Translations under genes and position numbers: made by a program
DNA from: Rhodococcus_F sp040656415
Lineage (GTDB): Bacteria > Actinomycetota > Actinomycetes > Mycobacteriales > Mycobacteriaceae
DNA: 64,000 nt
NCBI RefSeq assembly: GCF_040656415.1
Contig: NZ_JBFAMC010000001.1
Span: forward strand, 1,736,001 to 1,800,000
Reading direction: 5' to 3'
Part shown: positions 7,698 to 14,960 of the stretch, piece after piece
Position numbering within the stretch: position 1 is the first letter of the stretch
Layout of the letters: each line of letters opens with the position of its first letter
The notes under the pieces: generated by a model
Databases searched by the model: none
Told to the model about the DNA's origin: nothing
The model's input: the letters and a program-made list of their open reading frames with translations, nothing else

Positions 7698-7874
7698 GTG
7701 GGATCGCCGGTTGGTTCCGCTGCAGGCTCCTACGCCAGGACCAAGTTCGGAGAAGTGATCGGCACAGCGATCGCTCCTGGAGTTGGCACGGCCGTGGGTA
7801 TCGGACTAGGGGCAGCGATCGGTGGTGGGGTGACGTGGGTCATGTCGAAGGGCATTCAAGGGGTCTGGAAATGA
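7698..7874 (+). pseudogene. Orphan glycine-zipper tail of the ESX-linked effector
   Basis: A 58-codon open frame from a GTG at 7698 gives FGEVIGTAIAPGVGTAVGIG, then LGAAIGGGVTWVMSKGIQ, ending GVWK and a TGA at 7872-7874. It aligns with the last part of the glycine-zipper protein that ends at 6156 (zipper, W, SK.IQ, W, K, stop). The N-terminal secretion part is missing. The piece sits directly before the second membrane-protein copy, as an orphan effector tip sits before its own immunity gene in polymorphic toxin loci. It may be silent or may recombine with the full-length gene. Confidence 0.65.
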
Positions 7875-7946
7875 AGGATTGCGACCACGGTGAGAATCCC
7901 GCAAAAGTTGGACAGGGTCTAATCGCACGAAAGGTGCTCACCGGGG

Positions 7947-8900
7947 ATGGAGATTGACGAAGTGGCGATTGAGAAATCGGCAAAGCTGCCGACTGTTTCG
8001 GGTGATTTGGAACAACAGTGGCCGCAGCGGCTTCGGTATGGAGCACTCGCCTTCTCCGTCCTCACGATTCCCGCTGCCGGATTGATGGTGCGGGTTGCGA
8101 TCGACGGCGTGGCCGCCGACGACTTGGGGTTTGCCCTCGGGTTCGCGGGGGGCGCTGTGCTGATGGTTTGCGTGTTCTTTATCGGTCTCGAGAATGCTGG
8201 GTTTCGTTCGATCGGGTTGTCCCGCAAGATCAAACATTGCACCGACGTGCACGGCATCGGCATTCAAATCCCAATGGGCAACGCCGTCCCACTCATGGTT
8301 GTCATGCTCGGGGGCGTGGGTGTGTATTGCCTGACGGCCGCAGCATCCTGGTATTTCGGTATGGGAGAGTCGCTGATGCCTGCCGGCCGGGACAGTGGTG
8401 CCGGCGCCCTGTACGTGTTGATCATCGGAGGCGTCGCAGTGGCAACTATCGTGTTGCTTCTAATCTTCCGAACACCCACCGTGATCAGTGTCTACCCCAA
8501 CGGCATCCGCCGTCACGCCCGGAAGTGGCGGGGTCTGTCCATCAAGACGTTCGACAAATTTCTCACGTGGGATGAGATCGGGTCGATCACTGCTGATTCG
8601 CTGGTCGTCCGCAGCAGCTGGCACGAAGTGCGTAACCCCCTCATCAAACTGCAGACTGTTGCAGTCGTGCCGCCATCGATGCGCTTGCCACTCGATTCAG
8701 ACGAGCACGTGACAATTGCCGCACACCTGCACGTCGCCGAGCCGAATACCCTGCTCTCCCTGCTCTTATTCCTGAAGGACAATCCCGACCAACGCGGCAT
8801 CGTTGCCGGTCCCGACGCCCGTGAACTCCTCACGCCGCCACCATTGCGTGAACGATTCCGCGCAGCACGACTGGCGAAGAAAGGGGCGCCAGATGCCTGA
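7947..8900 (+). CDS. Four-helix membrane protein, candidate immunity protein, copy 2
   Basis: This 317-residue paralogue of the protein at 6202-7149 also has four hydrophobic segments (about 29-50, 55-82, 112-135, 150-172) and a soluble C-terminal half. The first 110 residues differ substantially between the copies. The last 45 (LLLFLKDNPDQRGIVAGPDA, then a shared LLTPPPLRERFRAARLAKK) are nearly identical, which suggests recent duplication or gene conversion with selection for difference in the membrane part. That pattern suits immunity proteins tuned to different effector tails: copy 1 follows the full effector, copy 2 follows the divergent orphan tail. The ATG at 7947 follows a weak GGGG site. 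The stop overlaps the next gene by eight bases, exactly as in copy 1. Confidence 0.6.
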   Translation: MEIDEVAIEKSAKLPTVSGDLEQQWPQRLRYGALAFSVLTIPAAGLMVRVAIDGVAADDLGFALGFAGGAVLMVCVFFIGLENAGFRSIGLSRKIKHCTDVHGIGIQIPMGNAVPLMVVMLGGVGVYCLTAAASWYFGMGESLMPAGRDSGAGALYVLIIGGVAVATIVLLLIFRTPTVISVYPNGIRRHARKWRGLSIKTFDKFLTWDEIGSITADSLVVRSSWHEVRNPLIKLQTVAVVPPSMRLPLDSDEHVTIAAHLHVAEPNTLLSLLLFLKDNPDQRGIVAGPDARELLTPPPLRERFRAARLAKKGAPDA

Positions 8901-9469
8901 ACTCCGCACCGGGTCAGACACGATGACTGTGCAGGAGTACCTCGACGCTCGCCAGGTGGCGTGCACGCCCTGCCACCCGGACGCTGCTGACACTGTGACC
9001 GTGGCGATTCCGCAACTGCCCGGTTGGGAACTCGCCCCACCCGAAGCAGTGCCTGGCGCCTACACCGTCCTGGCCAATCCCACGAACACCTCCAAGAATT
9101 GGTGCTCCAATGCGGTGCTCCTGCAGGGCGAACTCTCCACGGCTGTCGATGTCGAGCTACTGTTGAACTGTGCCTTCGCCGATTCCCGACGCCTTCCGGA
9201 ATGGCGTGAGCACGAGTCGAATCGCGTTCCGTATCAGGGCCACCCATCGGCGTTCGTCCGGGGCGTGTACACGGCCGAACAATGGACGGTGTCCGCCACC
9301 AACTGTTACGTAGTCATCACCCACGATTCCCGGCAGTTTTTTGACGCAGCTGACCGTGACTACGTTGCTCGACCAGGCCGACGACCTGGCGGTCGACGTC
9401 ACCGTCATCAACGTGGGACTGACCATCACCACCAGCCGAACCGGACTCCTCGAGGACGCCATGCGGTAG
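8893..9469 (+). pseudogene. LpqN/LpqT-like protein, copy 2, frameshifted at a T run
   Basis: From the ATG at 8893 the frame matches copy 1 closely (TPCHPDAADTVTVAIPQLPG, NRVPYQGHPSAFVRGVYTAE) until a run of six T at about 9338-9343. One T fewer restores FLTQLTVTTLLDQADDLAVD and a stop at 9467-9469, ten residues longer than copy 1. With the extra T the frame instead runs through an arginine-rich stretch without similarity into the downstream gene. I read this as a frameshift in a homopolymer (real or sequencing error) rather than a designed fusion. The eight-base overlap with the membrane gene upstream is conserved with cassette 1. Confidence 0.65.
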
Positions 9470-9687
9470 AGCGTCTGGTCATAGCCGATACCTTCTCGCA
9501 CATCGTTGCCGTACTTCCACACAGGTGGGAGACGAAACTGAGGAGATATCGGTGGAGGCGGGAGTCGTTGGGGGAAGAGAACGGAGGGGAGTCGGGCGTC
9601 GACCGTGTCGTGGTCGCACCGATGTGTCGGTTCGGTGGCGTAACTTTCCGTCGACTGCGTAGCCGCAACGGGCGGAGAGGTGGGAAA

Positions 9688-11358
9688 GTGACGATCGATG
9701 ATGAGGCTCCCGGCGCTGGCGAACGGGGGGAGATCGCCGACTTCGGCGATCTCGCCGTGGGAGATCTGATTCGCATTTATGGGATCGGGTCGCGGACACT
9801 CGTCGTGGGTCGACCGCAGCAGTACACCGATTCGCGCGGTGCGACGTTTCATATCGTCGAAGTGGTTCTCGACGATCAACGGCCGACTCGTATCGTTCTC
9901 GACGCCAATTCCCATGTGCACCGCGTTCCGTTCCGCGGCAGTCGATACGAGTTCGAGTTCGATACACCTGTGGACGGTCGAGGGCAGATCAATGCATGGT
10001 TGAAGGGGCGCCGGGTCGGGGAGGTGTCATGGCGTAAGAGTGACGGGGTCGTCCTCGACATTTCACCACGTAGTCCACACGATCCTCTTCGCCAGCTACT
10101 GATCTCGTGCGCCCAGGAATCGTGCCCGATCCTGAAGGTACCGGACCCGGCAGTGCGCTGGACTCCCGACCCGGACGATCTTGTTCCAGGTGATCTGATA
10201 CTGCTCCGTGGGATGAGAGTGGTCGTGGGTTGCCCACAGTCGTACACCGACCCAGACGGCCGAAGGTTTTGGACAGTCGCTACCGAGGGCGACCTAGGCA
10301 GATCCGAGACGATGATTCTCGATGCAGAAACGCAATGGCGCCGGACGCTGTTCGACGCCAGCCGGTATCGCTTCGAGGTGAGGAGCCGTGGTGAGGGGCT
10401 GAGGACAGCGCGGGCAGTGACCAGTGCCGGGTCCAGATCCGCTGCCGGTGAGGTGACCTGGTGGTCCGGCGACGGTTCGATCCACGGAATCGAGCCTGCA
10501 AACCCGCTGCATCCGCTGCATCGGCTGCTGACGGAGTGGGTGCGTGAGCAGCCGCTAATCACGTCGGACACCGACCCCGACGTGCTCGACGTTGGAGATG
10601 TGGTGCTCAGCGAGGGACGGCAGATGATCGTCACCGGACATCAGGTGCGTGGCTCTCGGGAGCGGCAACGGAAGATTGGTGTAGCCGTCTACCCGGTGCT
10701 GTTCGCCGATACGGGGGAAGTGTCCACAATGACGTTCGACCTGACGGTGCCGGTGGTACGGGACGTGTTCGACTCGAGCACCATTCGCTTCGAGATCTCC
10801 GACGAGAGCGGCACCGAACGCAGCCTCGCTGCGTTGTCAGCAACGGGCGCGCGACTCGGAATGGTGAGGTGGCGTGAGGCAAATGGTGCGGTGACACACA
10901 TTGCGCCGGAGCATCCACGGAATCCGGTGCACAGGTTGCTGTTCGAGCGTGCGAAGCAGCTGTGTCCGACGCTGCGTGGCCCGATGCCGCACGTGCCGGC
11001 TCGCGACAACCCAGTCGAGAGGATTGCGGCGAGGGAAGCGTTCGTGTCGTCTCTCGACGCGGGGCCGGACATCCTCGGCGCGCACTACATGACTGAGGGC
11101 ACCGTGGACGGGCCGTGGAACCTGCTGCCGGAGGAACGCGATGCTCTGCGGGCAGCGTGGCAGTGGTGCAGGACCCGACTGTACGTGGTGTTCTCGTTCA
11201 ACGGGGAATCCGGTACGGACGTCTACACACCGCTGGCGTGGGCGGTTCCGGAGGAGGCTTTGTACCTCCCGGATGTCGTCCACGAAGGAGCGTCGGGACG
11301 GCACCTCGAGGTGGTTCAGCGTGCCGCGGAACTCCCCGTACCCGATTATCTTGACTGA
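9688..11358 (+). CDS. Three-repeat protein of unknown function
   Basis: This 556-residue protein starts at a GTG after GGAGAGGTGGG. I do not recognise its family. Three internal repeats of about 135-145 residues begin near residues 19, 163 and 298. Each starts with a DLxxGDLI/V turn and a short strand ending in VVG or VTG, and continues with a QxYTD or related strand and an SRYxFE strand. Each closes with a GEVxW / DGxxxxI / P..P.HPLHRLL pattern. Repeat 1 has GDLIRIYGIGSRTLVVGRPQ, repeat 2 GDLILLRGMRVVVGCPQ, repeat 3 GDVVLSEGRQMIVTGHQ. The C-terminal part (431-556) is different and helix-rich with WCRTRLYVVFSFNGESGTDV. There is no signal peptide or membrane segment. It lies between the ESX-linked cassettes and the ESX-accessory operon, so a link to secretion or effector handling is possible but unproven. 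Its frame is open back into the frameshifted LpqN-like gene. Confidence 0.65.
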   Translation: MTIDDEAPGAGERGEIADFGDLAVGDLIRIYGIGSRTLVVGRPQQYTDSRGATFHIVEVVLDDQRPTRIVLDANSHVHRVPFRGSRYEFEFDTPVDGRGQINAWLKGRRVGEVSWRKSDGVVLDISPRSPHDPLRQLLISCAQESCPILKVPDPAVRWTPDPDDLVPGDLILLRGMRVVVGCPQSYTDPDGRRFWTVATEGDLGRSETMILDAETQWRRTLFDASRYRFEVRSRGEGLRTARAVTSAGSRSAAGEVTWWSGDGSIHGIEPANPLHPLHRLLTEWVREQPLITSDTDPDVLDVGDVVLSEGRQMIVTGHQVRGSRERQRKIGVAVYPVLFADTGEVSTMTFDLTVPVVRDVFDSSTIRFEISDESGTERSLAALSATGARLGMVRWREANGAVTHIAPEHPRNPVHRLLFERAKQLCPTLRGPMPHVPARDNPVERIAAREAFVSSLDAGPDILGAHYMTEGTVDGPWNLLPEERDALRAAWQWCRTRLYVVFSFNGESGTDVYTPLAWAVPEEALYLPDVVHEGASGRHLEVVQRAAELPVPDYLD

Positions 11359-11528
11359 CCCTGTGCCCGCCCCGCGAAACGGGCCAGGACTCGGTACCGC
11401 GGACATCCAGACCCCTCAACTCGGGTGGTCTGTTCGACTTCAACCTGGGGTGCACCGCCGCGAGCTCGGAGTGGTAGGAGACAACTCATCCGACCGCCCC
11501 CGGGGAGTTCACCGTGAACGCGACGAAC

Positions 11529-11546
11529 TGCCATTCATGAATGGCA
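11529..11546. promoter_or_regulatory. Perfect 18-base palindrome, candidate operator
   Basis: The sequence tgccattcatgaatggca is a perfect palindrome with no spacer. It lies about 170 bases after the stop of the three-repeat protein, between two gene ends. Its symmetry and length suit a dimeric repressor such as a TetR or MarR protein, but no gene start lies within 300 bases on either strand. It may be a relic. Confidence 0.3.
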
Positions 11547-11609
11547 CAATGACTGCAACAACGGAACACAAGGGGGAACAGGACAGAATGGTTTTGCCAT
11601 TGATCCCGG

Positions 11610-11900
11610 TGGCGCTGATCGCGGCAGCACTACACCGAAGTACGGATCATTCGAACGGAATGAGCAGGCCCAAGCTCGGGTACCGCTCCGCTCGGTCCTA
11701 GAACCGCTTGGGTACCTTGCCTTCGATTCCGGCAGCGGCGTGGGCGTCGGGGCCGAAGCCGTCACAGGGGTGAAACGTCAACCGCGGAATCGGTTCCGCG
11801 ACAGGTTCGCCGGCAGGGAATTCCCGCATCCGGCCAGCAACGTGGCTAGTGCGAGTGCGGTTGCCGCAACGAACCCGGTGGGTCGGAGGCGAGCTCTTAC
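11610..11900 (-). pseudogene. Broken DUF3558 lipoprotein gene
   Basis: The minus strand carries a decayed copy of the neighbouring DUF3558 lipoprotein. The signal peptide and lipobox region is readable (RARLRPTGFVAATALALATL followed by LAGCGNS), but the GTG start of the intact gene is GTA here (11898-11900). Several frame changes follow: PRLTFHPCDGFGPDA lies in a second frame, an in-frame TAG interrupts after GKVPKRF, and AWACSFRSNDPYFGVVL is in a third. These pieces match the intact gene in order (RLTFHPCDGIGPDA, GKVPVRF, DWACSFRLDDPYSSVVV). The 3' half is missing. Confidence 0.75.
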
Positions 11901-11929
11901 AGCCTCCCGCTGACCTGTAAGGGCCTGGG

Positions 11930-12469
11930 TCACAGGTGCTCCGGGAACCAGGGGGACAGGTCTTGGGCCACTTTCAACGCCAGCGGGCACGCCTGGTCGG
12001 CGGTTTCGACCCCTACCCGCTTGTACATAACCATGATCTCGAGGACAGCGTTGTCGAAGTCGACCGACGCCACACACTGCAGCCCACCCGGGAAGTCGTG
12101 TACGAGGGTGCGATGCTCACCGATCTGTGTGTCCTCCACTAGGGTGAGGCGTTTGTCGTTCTCGGACTTCGACAGGAGTTTTCCGGCGGACGACACCACC
12201 ACCGACGAGTATGGATCATCCAAACGGAATGAGCAGGCCCAGTCCTGGTACGGCTCCTCCCGATCCTCAAACCGCACAGGTACTTTGCCGTCGATTCCCG
12301 CGGCAACCCGGGCGTCGGGCCCGATTCCGTCGCAAGGGTGAAACGTCAACCGTGGAATAGATTCGGCGACCGGCTCCCCGTCGGGGGGGTTTCCGCAGCC
12401 AGCCAACAGGGACACCGCCGCGACGGCGGCTACCGCGCCAGTCCGGGATCGTTCTTGTCGTGCTCTCAC
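11930..12469 (-). CDS. DUF3558 family lipoprotein
   Basis: This 179-residue predicted lipoprotein has an Arg-rich N-terminus, a short hydrophobic stretch and the lipobox LLAGC at about 21-25, so it should be exported and anchored on the outer face of the membrane. The mature part has the DUF3558 pattern: an early TFHPCDG with the first conserved Cys, a WACSF strand with the second, and late LQC and ACPLA cysteines, four in all, probably two disulphides. DUF3558 proteins are abundant beside ESX genes in mycobacteria and rhodococci; their function is unknown. The GTG start overlaps the stop of the upstream gene by four bases or fewer, making it the last intact gene of a minus-strand operon. A broken paralogue lies immediately downstream. 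Confidence 0.8.
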   Translation of the reverse strand: MRARQERSRTGAVAAVAAVSLLAGCGNPPDGEPVAESIPRLTFHPCDGIGPDARVAAGIDGKVPVRFEDREEPYQDWACSFRLDDPYSSVVVSSAGKLLSKSENDKRLTLVEDTQIGEHRTLVHDFPGGLQCVASVDFDNAVLEIMVMYKRVGVETADQACPLALKVAQDLSPWFPEHL

Positions 12470-12915
12470 AGGTTGTCTCCGATTCGGCCGAGGCTGCTGG
12501 CGGCAATACCTTCCTGTTCTTCGTAGCGCCGTAGTACGGCCTCAAACGTTGCCTTCATGTCCAGCGCGTAGTTCGCGTGGGACTGGAGGAGTCCAACCGC
12601 GGAGCTCTCGAAGGCGATCTTGCCGCCGCCGACGGCCTTGTCGTTGAATTTTTGGGTCAGCAGCCTGGCCGATTCCAACTCATGCTCACCGATCCCCAGG
12701 GTCTCGATCCACAGTTCTCGTCCGGCGCGATCAGCCATTTCGAACATTGCGTCCGCGTGAGCCTCGCACATGCTGATGCACCGCCGCAGCCCCTCCGGAT
12801 CGACGCGCAAGTACACCTCGCTCAGGGCTGCCGCGGTGATCTTCGGCCACTCCGTGCCCTGCGGGGCGGGGTCTTGGTCCGGCTCGGGTACCGGTGGTGT
12901 CTCCGGGTTTGTCAT
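12466..12915 (-). CDS. Small helical ESX-associated protein with YxxxE motif
   Basis: This 149-residue protein starts at an ATG preceded by GAGGGG. After a Pro-rich N-terminus (PETPPVPEPDQDPAP) it is predicted to be nearly all helical, in the manner of WXG100/EspC-type secreted partners. Near the C-terminus it carries YEEQE (Y131 to E135), which fits the YxxxD/E export signal of type VII substrates. It sits between EspG and the DUF3558 lipoprotein in a coupled minus-strand operon. I cannot assign a named family. Secretion by an ESX system is inferred from motif, fold and neighbours; the core machinery is not in this window. Confidence 0.6.
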   Translation of the reverse strand: MTNPETPPVPEPDQDPAPQGTEWPKITAAALSEVYLRVDPEGLRRCISMCEAHADAMFEMADRAGRELWIETLGIGEHELESARLLTQKFNDKAVGGGKIAFESSAVGLLQSHANYALDMKATFEAVLRRYEEQEGIAASSLGRIGDNL

Positions 12916-12943
12916 AGATACCCCTCGGTGCGTATTTCGTTCG

Positions 12944-13702
12944 TTACCAACGGTGCTCGGCCATCTCGCGCTGCAGTCGAAGTCCCTCGCCGACCAGAGA
13001 TGACAGCGTGCGCACCAGCAATTCAGGACCGGCCGCTGTTGCGGCGTTCGGGTCGCGCGGACCGACGAGGTACCGTCCGTCGCCGGCGGTGTCGATCCAG
13101 CGCATCCTGCCCAGTTCGCCACGCACGTGCCGCGGACCCTGAAGGACTCTGATCGTGCCGCTGCCGGCGTAGCCCTTCCGCATTGCATTTTCGAGCTTGG
13201 GTGCGGAGGGCGCGGTGTCGGCGCTACGGAGAATGCCCTGCGAGAAGTAGTCGGGCTCGGGCTCGTCGCGGCGGGCGAAGGTGCGGCGTCCGGGCGCGTT
13301 CTGTGGGATCAGACCGATCAACAGTGAGGCCAGATCGTCGGTGATGCCAGCGCCCAGGACGACGTCGCCACCCACGGCGGGTGTCGAACCGGGCTGCTGC
13401 ACCGCGATCGCGCACCATCGCTGCAGTTGCGCCCCGATGATCCTGATCGGCTGCCCGTCTGCGGTCTCGCCGAAGACTTCCACGAATACCTCGGGTTCAG
13501 CGAGGACATCGACTGCGGCAAGCACATTCTGGCGGTCGTCAGCGGCGAATGCTTCCCGGATCTGGTTCTGCTCGTGCTCGAATGCGCTGTAGGTGCGGGC
13601 AGGGCTGATCAGGCTGAACGGGAACGGCGGACGATCCTGTCCGGTTGCCGCCCACAACGCCCCGAACTGCTCGCCGCGGAGCTGCCAGTTGCGCATGTTC
13701 AT
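12944..13702 (-). CDS. EspG family ESX secretion-associated chaperone
   Basis: This 252-residue protein matches the EspG family, cytosolic chaperones that bind the tip of PE-PPE substrate pairs and guide them to a particular ESX (type VII) system. The N-terminus has the family pattern WQLRGEQFGALWAATGQDRP followed by PFPFS. Later come a central strand-rich region (VFVEVFGETADGQPIRIIGA) and a C-terminal part with GTIRVLQGPRHVRGELGRMR, ending in a helix. The start at 13702 is in a four-base ATGA overlap with the upstream PPE-like gene, so chaperone and presumed client are co-translated. The pairing strongly suggests it serves that protein. Confidence 0.8.
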   Translation of the reverse strand: MNMRNWQLRGEQFGALWAATGQDRPPFPFSLISPARTYSAFEHEQNQIREAFAADDRQNVLAAVDVLAEPEVFVEVFGETADGQPIRIIGAQLQRWCAIAVQQPGSTPAVGGDVVLGAGITDDLASLLIGLIPQNAPGRRTFARRDEPEPDYFSQGILRSADTAPSAPKLENAMRKGYAGSGTIRVLQGPRHVRGELGRMRWIDTAGDGRYLVGPRDPNAATAAGPELLVRTLSSLVGEGLRLQREMAEHRW

Positions 13703-14811
13703 GCCCCGATCACCGGCGGTGCCACAGCAGGGAACTTCCCTATCAGTTCGTTTCCGTTGTCGAGGGTGATCAGGTAGCCGGGGGTTTTGTGTTCCTTGTC
13801 GCCGTCATTGCCGCCACGGGCTCCGGGTGCGCCCATCATGCCGCCGCCCATCATCCCTGGCCCCCGCACACCCGCACCTGGCGCACCGGTGAGTCCACCG
13901 GCCCTACCTCCGGCAGCCCCTCCCGCACTTGGAATGGCGCCGGGAACCCTTCCGGTGAACCCCCCACCTGCGGGTACCCCGCCGACCACTCCGCCTCCGC
14001 CACCGCCGAGACCACCGCCACCGATGCCGGGATTGCTGCCCGGCCTGGGTGTGTCGCCCGACATCGGCATACCCGAGGGCGTTGGGCTGCCTACGGCGGA
14101 CGCGGCCGTGGTGGACGCTGGATTCTCACCTGCCCACGGTGGCGGACCGGCCTGGCCCTGGGCAGGGACGCTGTCGCCCTGACCGGATTCGGGCGATGCG
14201 ATCGGTGCAGCACCGGGATCGCCGGTACCACCGCTCGCACTCGGGCGTCGGTGTTCCGGGGGCGGCCACGTCGGATCGGGAGAATTGACAACGTCTTCGA
14301 GTTGATCGAACACAGGCACTTCTCGGTCGGTGTCTTGCACACCGGGGCGGTAGATGTTGTTCATCGCGTCGAGTGCCTCGCCGTGGCGGCGGTAGTACTC
14401 CTGGTCCGAATTCGACAGCCAGGGGGTCAGATTGTCGTACCAGTTCAGACCCTGAACGTCGGGTACCGCTCCACCTTTGAGTTGGGTGGCGGCCTGGTAG
14501 ATCGGATCGAGGGCGCTAGCCACTCCGTGGAGCTGTGACCTCGTCGGATCGGCGCTTCTCGCGTAGTCGCTTGCTTGGCTGTCCGCGTTGCTTGCCGCGG
14601 GACCTTGCCAACTGGTACCGATTTCTCGCCGGATCCCGTCGACGAACGCGGTGATCTCGGTGGAAGCGTCCTCACCGAGCGTGCGCCACGTGCCCTGCAC
14701 CTGCTCGATGGTCGCCGGAGACATCGACTGCGCAAGGTCGTACAACCTCTCAGGGGTCCACTCGTCGCCCTGGAAGTACTCCGGATCCGGGACATAGATC
14801 AGCTCGTTCAC
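13699..14811 (-). CDS. PPE/WXG-like ESX substrate with Pro/Gly-rich tail
   Basis: This 370-residue protein starts at a GTG (14811) after a strong GGGGGGA site; upstream in-frame ATGs lack such a site. Residues about 1-175 are helical, with a W68-Q-G70 turn (SWQGPAAS) as in WXG100/PPE-type helical hairpins. The rest is low complexity: a Pro/Ser region, then a Gly-rich block with runs such as GGGGLGGGGGGVVGG, and Met/Gly repeats around GMMGGGMMGAPG. The protein ends with a short ordered segment (GYLITLDNGNELIGKFPAV). It is the first gene of the minus-strand ESX-accessory operon and overlaps espG by four bases, so it is the likely client of that chaperone. Cell-surface or secreted location is inferred. 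Confidence 0.65.
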   Translation of the reverse strand: MNELIYVPDPEYFQGDEWTPERLYDLAQSMSPATIEQVQGTWRTLGEDASTEITAFVDGIRREIGTSWQGPAASNADSQASDYARSADPTRSQLHGVASALDPIYQAATQLKGGAVPDVQGLNWYDNLTPWLSNSDQEYYRRHGEALDAMNNIYRPGVQDTDREVPVFDQLEDVVNSPDPTWPPPEHRRPSASGGTGDPGAAPIASPESGQGDSVPAQGQAGPPPWAGENPASTTAASAVGSPTPSGMPMSGDTPRPGSNPGIGGGGLGGGGGGVVGGVPAGGGFTGRVPGAIPSAGGAAGGRAGGLTGAPGAGVRGPGMMGGGMMGAPGARGGNDGDKEHKTPGYLITLDNGNELIGKFPAVAPPVIGA

Positions 14812-14960
14812 AAATCCCCCCTCGACACGACGCGGCCTGCACCCGCCTCGACCCATATGACGCGCCGCCACCTTATCCGGTTCCGGCCGCATGAACAGCA
14901 CCGGCCGCCCCCGGACGGTGCAACGGCGTCGACCCCGAACACACCGATGGGTCGACTGGG

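Noticed and set aside
8803..9687. An N-terminal LpqN domain fused to the repeat protein as a single 851-residue product
   Set aside because: Similarity to LpqN copy 1 resumes in another frame after the T run, and the linker looks non-coding; a frameshift is simpler. Kept as a finding to test.
13780..14180. A Pro-rich plus-strand frame
   Set aside because: It is the complement of the Gly-rich tail of the PPE-like gene.
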